From contig NC_019745.1 in the NCBI RefSeq assembly GCF_000317555.1, positions 4,650,001 to 4,714,000 of the forward strand: a DNA stretch of 64,000 nucleotides, given 5' to 3'. Every line of letters begins with the position of its first letter. Within the stretch, counting starts at the first letter, position 1. The DNA is from Gloeocapsa sp. PCC 7428. Its GTDB lineage: Bacteria; Cyanobacteriota; Cyanobacteriia; Cyanobacteriales; Chroococcidiopsidaceae. Positions 27,396 through 36,449 of the stretch are shown in pieces. The position numbers and the translations under genes are program-made. The notes below the pieces were generated by a model, which was not told where the DNA came from, ran no database searches, and saw only the letters and a program-made list of their open reading frames with translations.

Positions 27396-28553
27396 ATGAC
27401 ATTTGATTCGCTGCTCACAGCGGCTAACCCTACTCAATTATGGCTCGAAATCTCTCCTGACGACCGGTCTCAAGCTTGGCAATATCAGAATTATTCCACT
27501 CCTAGTAGTCGTTGGAACGCTACTTTAAATTGCATTACGCTCAATACTTTTTTATCGTGGTTGCGAACCGAATATGCCCCGCAAGCAAAAGTATATCCTC
27601 ATCAGGCAGCTTTAGCAAGTATTTGGGAATTTGTCAACGGTGTCGCCATTGTCTGGGAAACAACAAAAATAGTACTGATTCCTAGCGAAACGATTGATAC
27701 AGCAGAATTACGCGTACCGCAAGAATGGATTGATATCCCAGAATGGACAGCAGATTATTACTTGGGAGTGCAAGTTAATCTTGATGATGGTTGGATGCGC
27801 ATATGGGGATACACAACACACCAGCAACTCAAAACAAACGGACATTATGATGCAAGCGATCGCACTTACAGCTTAGATGAAGATGAACTCATTGCAGACA
27901 TCAATATTCTCTGGGTTGCGCAGCAACTCGGCATTACCGAAGCAACAAAAAGCGCGATTGCACCTTTAGCAATACCGCAAACCCAAGCAGAAAATTTAAT
28001 TCAGCGTTTGGGCAATCCTGAAATTATCATACCGCGACTAGAGATTCCCTTTACCATTTGGGGAGCAATCCTGGCGCATGGTGGATGGCGACAGCGCTTG
28101 TACGAACGCCGTCAAGGATTACCGGATCAATGGTCAATTTTACAGTGGTTGCGATCGGGAATTTCTGATGTGGCGCAACAAATTGGTTGGCAACAAGTCG
28201 AACTGCAACCGAGTTTGGCGCGATCGCGTTCTCTAGAAAGTACACCTGCATCTGTAGCATTATCTCGTCAACTTGTCATTGCAGGACAACAATACGAGTT
28301 ACGCATAACGCAACAAGATTCGGAACAATGGCGCTTTGAATTACGCAATACTTCTATGGGTGCCTTAATTCCTGAAGGCGTCAAATTAAGATTGCTAACC
28401 GAGGATTTACAAGATTTTGAGAACAATGAAGATACGGCGACAACAGCCGTTGAACAACTATTTGTCGAAGTTGCACTTGAACCTGGCGAAGGAATTGTCT
28501 GGGAAATCGAACCGACTCCAGAAGGCTATGAAAGAGAGATCCTCAGGTTTTGA
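27396..28553 (+). CDS. DUF1822 family protein
   Basis: The protein has 385 residues, no signal peptide and no membrane segments. It starts MTFDSLLTAANPTQLWLEIS with a GGGAG ribosome-binding site. The features fit DUF1822, a cyanobacteria-specific family: N-terminal WNATLNCITLNTFLSWL, VWETTKIVLIPSETIDTAEL, IPEWTADYYLGVQVN, and a C-terminal VEVALEPGEGIVWEIEPTPE. The biochemical role is unknown. Its coupling to the sigma factor suggests a regulatory partnership. Confidence 0.8.
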   Translation: MTFDSLLTAANPTQLWLEISPDDRSQAWQYQNYSTPSSRWNATLNCITLNTFLSWLRTEYAPQAKVYPHQAALASIWEFVNGVAIVWETTKIVLIPSETIDTAELRVPQEWIDIPEWTADYYLGVQVNLDDGWMRIWGYTTHQQLKTNGHYDASDRTYSLDEDELIADINILWVAQQLGITEATKSAIAPLAIPQTQAENLIQRLGNPEIIIPRLEIPFTIWGAILAHGGWRQRLYERRQGLPDQWSILQWLRSGISDVAQQIGWQQVELQPSLARSRSLESTPASVALSRQLVIAGQQYELRITQQDSEQWRFELRNTSMGALIPEGVKLRLLTEDLQDFENNEDTATTAVEQLFVEVALEPGEGIVWEIEPTPEGYEREILRF

Positions 28554-28691
28554 AACGCCTACAGACTAAATGTGCTGCTGCGCACACTCTACCAGAATTT
28601 TTAGTGTATTAGACCACGGAGGTGGTTTTTGTCTGACTAGCTACAACTTTAGTCGCCAAGCGATTTATGTTAATTGTCCATCATTTCCATC

Positions 28692-31331
28692 TTACAACCA
28701 ATTACCTACTAAAACATACGCTGCCCAGAAGTAGGGATGTTCGTATTTGGGATCTTTTAATAAATTTTGTTGCGCGCGACGTAGTGCCTCGGCTTTCGTG
28801 ACACTTGTGTTAGCATACTCTTTGTAAAATTGTCCCATGAGCGAAGCTGTTGCAACATCACTCACAGACCAAAGTGTTGCTAGTGTACTACGAGCGCCAG
28901 CACGTACAGCCATACCCGCAAGCCCTAACGCTGCGCGTTTATCTCCGGCAACGGTTTCACACGCACTTAAAACAAGTAATTCAATCGCATTTCGCCGATT
29001 ATCTCCTCTCGTACGCAAAATAGTATTTAACTCATTGACATCAATTTCGCTATCCCAGCTAAGAATAAATGTTTCTTCAGCTTTAGAACTAAACTGTCCG
29101 TGAGTTGCTAAATGTACCACTGGTACAGGAGAAGATTGAACTTCGTTTTGTAGTGTATTTGTTGTAAATTCCTGATTGAGGAGAACGCGACTCGGTACTT
29201 CGGATTGAATTTGTTCGAGTTCTAATTTGACATTAGGAAGCGCCGCAAAGCTTTCGCGGGCTTCGGTAAGTCCTGCGGTGAGGGCTTTGAGTCTTTCTCG
29301 CGCGAGTGGTTGCGGATCGAGGAGTTGTAAGCCTGGTGTAAGGGCAATGCTGTATTTTTCGACCAAATACTGTTGACCGTCATACAATACTCCCATTGGG
29401 ATATTCCGCATCGCCCCATCTAAAATAAATACGATCGTTTTCACGCCACTTTTTTCTAAATCCGTAGCTACTGGGCGAATTAACCAATTGTAAACTTCAG
29501 CCGCAAAAGGTAAATACCGGCGCGATGTTTGCGTAAATACGGTTTGACGCAATCCTTCAACAATACTTTCGACGCGGTTTGCGCTAATGGGCGTAGTGTA
29601 GTGGCGTAGCGGTTGTTTGGGGAGTGAGACGATAACTTCTAAGCGATCGCCTAAAATAATCGGATAAATCACCGCCGCAGAAGAATCGACTTGATCAATT
29701 TGGACTGGCTGAGTATCTAAACACGCCGTGCGAAAGAAGTTTTCAATTTCAGCAACTTGCAGCGCTTCGATTGTATCTCTTGCTTGCACGAGATTCTTTT
29801 GACTTGTTGCGGATGGTGATTGTAATAATAAACTCACTAACTCGCGATACACAGGTTCGACACTATCACGAAACGAAAATTGCAACTCTGGGTTAATTCC
29901 AACCAAGTCGTTACGCAAAGACTTAAGGCTACTGACGGCATCGGTATAAGATGCGATCGCTTGTTGCGTTTTGCCTGTAGCATTGAGTAAGCGACCTAAT
30001 TGCCATTGCCAACGATAGGCAATATCTGAAGCATTAATTGTTTGCGCGAGTAACAACGCTTGCTCAGTAAGTTTTTGCGCTTCAGACCACTGCTGTGTTT
30101 GTTGATATAATGCTCCTAAATAACCGAGGGCTTGTGCTTCAGCACGTTGGTCTTGTAAAGTTCTGGCTTGTTGTACAGCAGTTGCTAGAAGCTGCCCAAT
30201 GTCTGACCAAGAAGGTAGTGAAGATAATTCCGCTTGGGCTTTTACTCCCACTGTTTCATCCACACACTGCTGCACAATTGGGGAAGATTGTACTTGTGTT
30301 TGTCTTTGTTTGTGTTGCTTCAAACAAATGAGGCTTTGCGCCAAATTGATCCGGCTATTGACTGCGATACGACTAGTAGGTATGTTGGTTATTAAAGTCT
30401 GAATTGCTGGCAATAAAGCTTGAGCATCTGACAATTGCTGCGTTTCTACTAATAGACTCAGTTGATTAAGTCGCGCTTGGAGCTTTTGGCTAGAAGAATT
30501 TGTAACGCTAGCGGCTTGTTGATAGTAAACAAGGGCGTTTTGCAGATTTTGTTGGGCGCGTAGAGTATTAGCGAGGCTGAGTAAAGCCGCGCTTTCGTGT
30601 TGAGGCGATCGCACTTTTTGCGCGACGGCTAAACTTTCGCGTAAAACGGTTTCAGACTGCGGTAGATCGCCAATTACACGTAAAACGTTACCTAAACTCC
30701 GTAAACCCGTTGTTTTAATTAAAGAATCTGGTTGTTGTTGCAGTGTTTGTTTAACAGAATTTAAGTTTGTCAAAGCACGGCGATAAAGACCTAAGGCTTT
30801 AAGCGCTTGGATTTGATTAATTTGGCTACCGATACTCCCTGCGCGATCGCCAATCTTATCGTAAGTTGTTGTTGCTTGTTGCCAAGTTTCTAAAGCTTTT
30901 TGGGCTTGTCCTTGTGCAAGTTGCAAGTGTCCTTGAGTATTCAAGGCTTGGGCGAGTACAGGTAAATATTGCCCATTGTGCTGCGTTTGCAAAAGTTGTA
31001 AGCTGTCTGCGATCGCAGATGTTGCAAGTGTCCACTGTCCGAGTTCTTGATAAACCAGCGCAAGATAATTGAGTGCTTGGGCTTGATGGCGGCGATCGCC
31101 TTCACTACGAAATACTGCAACAGCTTGTTGTAAAACTTTTACTGCTGCGCTATATTTTTCAGCTTGGTAGAAATTAATTCCCTGTTGCATCAGTTGTATT
31201 GCGTTGGTATCTGCTGTGACTGATAGTTGCGTTTGATTCACTACAGCTATCGCAGGAAGTGCAGAGGCGCTCAACATAACTAAAGGAGTTAATGCAGCCC
31301 AAAGTATTTTCGTAGAGTATTTAGCGGACAT
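28692..31331 (-). CDS. Secreted TPR / CHAT-domain (caspase-HetF-like) protease
   Basis: The protein has 879 residues from ATG 31331. A signal peptide (ALTPLVMLSASALPAIA, to about residue 30) is followed by about ten TPR-like repeats (YQAEKYSAAVKVLQQAV, ALNYLALVYQELGQW). The C-terminal CHAT domain (about 560-879) has its catalytic His in VHLATHGQF and Cys in LVLSACETVAG. CHAT domains are clan CD cysteine proteases related to separase and caspase. A signal peptide implies action in the periplasm or outside the cell. Its start overlaps the end of the upstream TPS exoprotein gene by 11 bp, pointing to translational coupling. The substrate is not known. Confidence 0.88.
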   Translation of the reverse strand: MSAKYSTKILWAALTPLVMLSASALPAIAVVNQTQLSVTADTNAIQLMQQGINFYQAEKYSAAVKVLQQAVAVFRSEGDRRHQAQALNYLALVYQELGQWTLATSAIADSLQLLQTQHNGQYLPVLAQALNTQGHLQLAQGQAQKALETWQQATTTYDKIGDRAGSIGSQINQIQALKALGLYRRALTNLNSVKQTLQQQPDSLIKTTGLRSLGNVLRVIGDLPQSETVLRESLAVAQKVRSPQHESAALLSLANTLRAQQNLQNALVYYQQAASVTNSSSQKLQARLNQLSLLVETQQLSDAQALLPAIQTLITNIPTSRIAVNSRINLAQSLICLKQHKQRQTQVQSSPIVQQCVDETVGVKAQAELSSLPSWSDIGQLLATAVQQARTLQDQRAEAQALGYLGALYQQTQQWSEAQKLTEQALLLAQTINASDIAYRWQWQLGRLLNATGKTQQAIASYTDAVSSLKSLRNDLVGINPELQFSFRDSVEPVYRELVSLLLQSPSATSQKNLVQARDTIEALQVAEIENFFRTACLDTQPVQIDQVDSSAAVIYPIILGDRLEVIVSLPKQPLRHYTTPISANRVESIVEGLRQTVFTQTSRRYLPFAAEVYNWLIRPVATDLEKSGVKTIVFILDGAMRNIPMGVLYDGQQYLVEKYSIALTPGLQLLDPQPLARERLKALTAGLTEARESFAALPNVKLELEQIQSEVPSRVLLNQEFTTNTLQNEVQSSPVPVVHLATHGQFSSKAEETFILSWDSEIDVNELNTILRTRGDNRRNAIELLVLSACETVAGDKRAALGLAGMAVRAGARSTLATLWSVSDVATASLMGQFYKEYANTSVTKAEALRRAQQNLLKDPKYEHPYFWAAYVLVGNWL

Positions 31332-32433
31332 GGCAGGAAGCAGTGGTAAATTGATTGTAAGTAAGACTTGTTGGTGCAGTCGCAACGAGAATGACTTCAC
31401 CATTGTTGGTCATCCATTGAGTCGCTTCTACAAGCGAAGTTGATAAAGTAGGCGCGATCGTCTCTGGCGCTGCGCTTTGCGCAATTGCATGAAAATTAGT
31501 TGCAACAGTAGAAGAACGCCAATGAAGGTCTAACAGATCTGCTGTGATGGCAATTGCGCGCGGATCATCATGTACGCGTGTGCCGATACGAGGTTCATAA
31601 ATACTGGCATCAACAAAAGAACGCGTCATCTGAATCTTGCCAAAGTGTTGAATGCCTTCATAGCCTAATGACCAACCATTAGTTGCAGGCTTTAAGTTGA
31701 CCAAACCTGGTTCAGCTACGCTTCCTAGCTCAATTCGTCCGCTTGGTGCTCCTAAGTAAGTTCTATTAAGTGTAATGTCACCTCCCACTAGGGCTAAAGT
31801 TTTGTCGGGTTTTACTTCACCAAGTCCCTGATTCTGGAGATAACCCAAATTTCCACCGATTCCTTGTAGCACGATACTGCCTATCTGTGTGCCGAATTGC
31901 AAGCCAATAGGAACGCTCATTGTTAGCAAGGGAGTTGTCTGAGGAGTAGTTGCACTGAAAGAAGTACCATCGGCGAAGTTAAGACTACTGGCTGTACTAG
32001 CGATCAAAGAACCACTTATATCAAGCCTTGAGGAGGGTCCAAAAATAATTCCGTTGGGGTTAATCAAGAAGAGATTCGCATTGCCCAAAACACCGAGTGT
32101 TCCTTGTATATTTGAAGGTACACCTCCCGTTACGCGGCTGAAGATATTCTCAACACCCGCAGGATTGCTAAAATATGCTCCTGTTTGTGGAGCAATATTG
32201 AACTGTTGGAAACTGTGGAACAGATTTTGTCCGTGAATTGCACCGCCATTGATTTGAGTGCTAGGTATACCATTAATTTCTGTATTCGGTGTAATGATAG
32301 AACTTTCTGTCCCTAGGGTATTGTCTGGTGTAATTTGGGCTAAAGCGCAATTAAAAGCTGTAGTCATAAAACTCACGGCGATCGCACTACTAGCCGTTAC
32401 TAAGCTGCAACGATAATTCCAGCTTGTTACCAT
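31321..32433 (-). CDS. Short TPS-domain exoprotein (filamentous haemagglutinin N-terminal domain)
   Basis: The protein has 370 residues. A signal peptide (to about AFNCALAQ, residue 33) leads to a complete TPS domain with VENIFSRVTGGVPSNIQG, ANLFLINPNGIIFGPSSRLD and ISGSLIASTASSLNFADG. After about residue 270 there is almost no beta-helical repeat region. Instead the protein ends with SLVEATQWMTNNGEVILVA and ASCHVR, matching the tail of the 858-residue exoprotein at 18295-20871. It looks like an internally shortened member of that family. It is the first gene of an operon with the CHAT protease. Confidence 0.87.
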   Translation of the reverse strand: MVTSWNYRCSLVTASSAIAVSFMTTAFNCALAQITPDNTLGTESSIITPNTEINGIPSTQINGGAIHGQNLFHSFQQFNIAPQTGAYFSNPAGVENIFSRVTGGVPSNIQGTLGVLGNANLFLINPNGIIFGPSSRLDISGSLIASTASSLNFADGTSFSATTPQTTPLLTMSVPIGLQFGTQIGSIVLQGIGGNLGYLQNQGLGEVKPDKTLALVGGDITLNRTYLGAPSGRIELGSVAEPGLVNLKPATNGWSLGYEGIQHFGKIQMTRSFVDASIYEPRIGTRVHDDPRAIAITADLLDLHWRSSTVATNFHAIAQSAAPETIAPTLSTSLVEATQWMTNNGEVILVATAPTSLTYNQFTTASCHVR

Positions 32434-32556
32434 TTTGGATATTGATTAAATAAGTATTAAATTTTACTAATGAACTCAACTTCAATAGTTTTGTAAATAG
32501 TATATATGAGCTACCTCAGGTTTGAGTCATTACATATCATTACGATTTAACAAGGG

Positions 32557-35181
32557 TTACGATCGTACAAAAGCAACGCGATCGCGTGCCTCAGTTTTAG
32601 CACGGTATAGTGCTGTATCCGCAGCGCGTAAGAGTTCTTCTGGAGTAGAACCATGTTCGGGAAAGCACGCAATTCCTAACGAAAGAGTAATTTCACCAAG
32701 GAGTTGGCGATCGTGCTGCACTTTCAACTGCTTAACTTCTTGCCGGAGTTGCTCTGCGCGCTGATACGCCACCTCTGGAGTTGTTTCAGGTAAAATTAGC
32801 GTAAATTCTTCACCGCCATAACGGCAAGCAATATCTGATTGACGAATCGAATTTTGCAAAACTTGCGCTAATTTTTGTAAAACAAGGTCGCCAGCTTTAT
32901 GACCAAACGTGTCATTGAAGCGCTTGAAGTAGTCAATATCAAGCATGATAATTGCTAGTGGTTGCTGTTGGCGATCGCAGCGATAAAGTTCTAATTCGAG
33001 CGACTCTACCATGTAACGACGATTAAATAACTCGGTTAAGGGATCGCGAACACTTTGATCGCGCAGCGTTTCGCGGAGTTTGACGTTTGCTAAAGAAAGT
33101 GAAATTCGTTCTGCTACGGCGATCGCCAGCTGTTGCTTGACTTGTGTTAGTTGCCCAGATTCTGGCGAACTTAAATACAGCATCCCTAGTGCTTCACCTT
33201 GCGCCATCATTGGTATGCAGAGTGATTCAGCAGGCAATAAGTTGTAATTAATATGTTGGCAGTGTAAACCGCTACAGGTATCGTCAACAAAATGCGATCG
33301 CCCGCGCCGTAGTGCCCAACAATCATCCGGTGCAAAGAAGTTATGACTAGTTAGGGAGACTGAACCCCACGTTGTCACCGCTGTAAACAAATTTTGTGGT
33401 GCATTATTCAAAAACACAGCACCCGTTATTTTGGGAAATAGCTGCGGCATAAGAGTAGCGATCGCGCGACAAGCTTCCTCAACGGTAAGACACGCTTGAA
33501 AAATATCACTCATTTCTGCAAATAGCGCAATCTCGCGGTTACGTTGTTCCAGATAATCCACCGAAGCCTTAAGTTGCGCGTTTGCTTGCTGTAAAGCTGC
33601 TTCTGCTTGCTTGCGGTGGGTAATGTCTGTAAATGAGCCAACCATGCGTACTGGCTTACCTGCTTCGTCCCACAATGCTTGACCGCGATCTAAAATCCAT
33701 TTGTAAGTGCCATCTTTGCACAGTACGCGATGCTCAGAGATATAAAAAGGTGTTTTTTTGGCAAAATGGTCTTGAATTACTTGTTTTACCCAGTCAATAT
33801 CGTCAGGATGCGCGCGAGATGTCCATTCATCTAAATGATCCGCAATTTCATGCTCTTTGTAGCCTAACATTTCTTTCCACCGCGCCGAAAAGAAAGCTTG
33901 ATTCGTTTTGACATTCCAATCCCAGATGCCATCATTGTTTCCACGCAAAGCCAGCTGCCAACGTTCTTCACTTTCTCGCAGCGCATCTACTGCCTGTTTA
34001 CGCGCTGTAATATCCTGAATTTGCGCAATGAAGTATAACGGATCGCCGTGCGAATCGCGTACTAACGAGACGCTTAAAAGTATCCAGACAATATGCCCTA
34101 GCTTGTGAAAATAGCGCTTTTCTAGCTGACAAGTGCGAATCTCGCCTGATAACAATTGACGCGCGTAATGCAAATCGACCCCAAGATCCTCTGGATGCGT
34201 AATTGCTTGAAAGTTAGTTGCCAATAATTCTTGCTCGGAATAACCGACAATCTCGCATATGGCACGATTAACTTTTAGCCATGTTCCATTGGGTGCTACT
34301 AGTGCCATGCCAATGGCTGCATAGTCAAACGCACTCCGAAAGCGTTCTTCACTTTCTCGCAGCGCCTCTTTTGTTTTTGCTAACGCATCAAGCGCCTGTT
34401 TATAATCGACAATTTCGCTTTTCAGTTCTTGGTTAGCAACTTCAATCGCCTTAACGCGTAACATTGCTTTGTCTTGATTGCGTTTAGCAATGTCAGCAAG
34501 ATGTTCTAATTGATTTTGCGATTCGCATCGAACTTGTACTTGGTATTGCCCAAAGAAGCCTGCTAAATTCGGTTCTTCGTTTAAGAGTAGCGCAAGATAG
34601 TCTTGGACTCGCTTGTCGGCTGCGTATTCATAGGCAACTTTAGGGTGCGCTTCCATCCACGCATGACAAGTTTTGATGTAGGCAATTAATATAACTAAGT
34701 ATTGATAATTTTCAGATCCTAATATTTGTCCCAACTTAGTTTGGTAGTATCCCGAAACATCTTTTCCGAGAAAAACGAACGCTGAACAATAAATGAGGCT
34801 GGCTTCGATCGCCGAATTTAAAGACAAGCTTATTAAGTTATCTGTTGCATTGGCAAGCACTCGAAAATGACTATTGATCTCGATTTCTGCTAAAGGAAGC
34901 GGTGATTCGAGCAACGCTAAGACTTCTGTGGCGTTTATTCCTAATGCGTACAACGAGCAGCTATGGCACACAATACAGTAGGGAACGCGACAATAACGCG
35001 AGAGGTAGGCAAAAAGCTTTTCTTTAAATAAAGTTGGTAAAGGATTATCAAGATAGGTGCTGCAAGTTTGCTGCCAAAGGTTTTCTAAGATCTTAGGATT
35101 CTGTTGTGCAGGCTTGAAGAAGGGAGGGAAAAATCCTAGTTTTTCCTCAATTTCAGCTTTGATTTGCTCACTCGTGCGCAT
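32557..35181 (-). CDS. AhpD-like / PAS / PAS / GAF / GGDEF diguanylate cyclase
   Basis: The protein has 874 residues. Residues 1 to about 200 resemble an AhpD/carboxymuconolactone-decarboxylase helical domain. It contains RYCRVPYCIVCHSCSLYALG, with the CxxC/CHxC redox pattern of AhpD-like proteins. A coiled coil (about 235-275) leads to two PAS-PAC units (about 275-395 and 400-525; ESEERFRSAFDYAAIGMA and ESEERWQLALRGNNDGIWDW), then a GAF domain (about 550-695). The GGDEF domain (about 705-870) has an intact active site, YGGEEFTLILPE, so it should make cyclic di-GMP. The AhpD-like head suggests redox or peroxide input, which is inference. Confidence 0.87.
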   Translation of the reverse strand: MRTSEQIKAEIEEKLGFFPPFFKPAQQNPKILENLWQQTCSTYLDNPLPTLFKEKLFAYLSRYCRVPYCIVCHSCSLYALGINATEVLALLESPLPLAEIEINSHFRVLANATDNLISLSLNSAIEASLIYCSAFVFLGKDVSGYYQTKLGQILGSENYQYLVILIAYIKTCHAWMEAHPKVAYEYAADKRVQDYLALLLNEEPNLAGFFGQYQVQVRCESQNQLEHLADIAKRNQDKAMLRVKAIEVANQELKSEIVDYKQALDALAKTKEALRESEERFRSAFDYAAIGMALVAPNGTWLKVNRAICEIVGYSEQELLATNFQAITHPEDLGVDLHYARQLLSGEIRTCQLEKRYFHKLGHIVWILLSVSLVRDSHGDPLYFIAQIQDITARKQAVDALRESEERWQLALRGNNDGIWDWNVKTNQAFFSARWKEMLGYKEHEIADHLDEWTSRAHPDDIDWVKQVIQDHFAKKTPFYISEHRVLCKDGTYKWILDRGQALWDEAGKPVRMVGSFTDITHRKQAEAALQQANAQLKASVDYLEQRNREIALFAEMSDIFQACLTVEEACRAIATLMPQLFPKITGAVFLNNAPQNLFTAVTTWGSVSLTSHNFFAPDDCWALRRGRSHFVDDTCSGLHCQHINYNLLPAESLCIPMMAQGEALGMLYLSSPESGQLTQVKQQLAIAVAERISLSLANVKLRETLRDQSVRDPLTELFNRRYMVESLELELYRCDRQQQPLAIIMLDIDYFKRFNDTFGHKAGDLVLQKLAQVLQNSIRQSDIACRYGGEEFTLILPETTPEVAYQRAEQLRQEVKQLKVQHDRQLLGEITLSLGIACFPEHGSTPEELLRAADTALYRAKTEARDRVAFVRS

Positions 35182-35555
35182 AAAATGGCTTTACACTGCC
35201 TTAACTGTGAATGAACTGATTCATGGGGAAAGAGATAAAAATCGCTACATCTGCAATAACTTAGCGATCGCACAGTCGTGCATTCTCTAGAATGACTTAA
35301 TTAATCAGCACCCTGGTTAAGTGTTCCCGTATTTTAACTTTTACTAACCCTCTTCGCCAAGAATTTTTAGGAAAAAATCTAGCCCTATTAGGACTAAGAA
35401 AATGCTCAACTAGCGAATCTCCTCGCTTTACAAAATACGTTTAATGTGCTGATGTTTTGACGCTGCAAAGAGTAATCCTTCAGGCGATCGCTGCTCTCAA
35501 TTTCCACAGCCATATTTGTCTTAGGTGGTGTAGCTCATATTATGTGTTATTAATT
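35182..35555. other. Gene-free interval between the GGDEF gene and the rhodopsin remnant
   Basis: These 374 bp must contain the promoter of the GGDEF gene. I see two GCGATCGC-type sites (near 35263 and 35486) and no gene, repeat or RNA. Confidence 0.5.
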
Positions 35556-36160
35556 TTACTCAACTGTACTTGACTCGCGATGAGCATTTCGTTCAATATA
35601 TTCTCTACTAGCAGCACCACCATCGATTTGAACTTGAATTGCGGGTTCATATCCTTCTGCGGCACTACGGGCTTGTGCCACACTTGATAGCAAGACGCCA
35701 TAAATAACTTTAGAAAAGATGTCTGCCATTGTATAGAGAAACTGTCGCATTACAGATGTCCATGCCCCCAAGCAGGAAATGCTTTCCAAGCCCAAGGAAC
35801 TAAGTATGCTAGTGGATAAAGCGTCCAAGAAATTAAGATTAAACACCAAATAGTACCCATAGTTTTATAGGCTTGGTGAGGTAAATTCTCGCGCGATTTG
35901 AAAATTAAATTTCCTACCATGTAGAGAATATAAACATAGAAAACTGTGCTTACCGCCCCCCAAAAAAGAAACCAACCTGTGTTGGTAATTTCAAAGTATT
36001 GCCCAATGTATCCGGTATAAATCATTAACAAGCCAGCCGTAATAAAGCGAAACCGTAACTTTCAGAAACGACCAGGAGTTACGTCAATCACAAATAACAT
36101 TTGAGTCAACAAACACGGTACATCAATTTACAAATTGAGGTAACGATAGCCATTTGAAAA
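35556..36160 (-). pseudogene. Decayed microbial rhodopsin of the NDQ (sodium-pump) type
   Basis: Read on the minus strand, this is the helix C-G part of a microbial rhodopsin. Helix C reads NGYRYLN (36154-36134), then L-stop (TAA 36130-36128), then IDVPCLLTQ. The residues equivalent to bacteriorhodopsin 85, 89 and 96 are Asn, Asp and Gln, the NDQ signature of sodium-pumping rhodopsins such as KR2. A second stop (TGA 36064-36062) follows PGRF. Helices D to F are intact: [55 protein letters not shown] frameshift near 35755-35765 precedes helix [21 protein letters not shown], whose Lys codon (35711-35709) is the retinal Schiff-base site. Helices A and B are missing. Confidence 0.85.
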
Positions 36161-36449
36161 AGTGCTTTCTTAATTTATAACTATTGTTTTGAAAGATTAC
36201 CTTGATGCGCAGAGCTAATAAATATGATTTGCAAGTTAACTTATTAATACTGCGTGTTCACTCTTAAATTATCTGTAATTTCTAAAAATCACAGAAGTCA
36301 ATAAGAATAGTTTCTCTTGAGCAAATTTTATCTATTAAACATATTATAATATCTACCTAAATATAGATTATAGGCGAAATACTACTTTTAGAAAAACTTG
36401 AACTCTCGATATATGCTAATTTGTATTGCGCATTAAGTACTTGAGTGAA
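36161..36449. other. AT-rich interval upstream of the rhodopsin remnant
   Basis: In an intact gene helices A and B would be encoded here. Translation of the minus strand in all frames gives frequent stops and no hydrophobic helix resembling them. The 5' part of the rhodopsin gene appears deleted or replaced. Confidence 0.5.

Noticed and set aside
35556-36031. Reading the rhodopsin remnant as two separate small genes
   Set aside because: The two frames are consecutive parts (helices D-F, then G) of one family, and the helix C motif continues upstream through stops, so it is one decayed gene.
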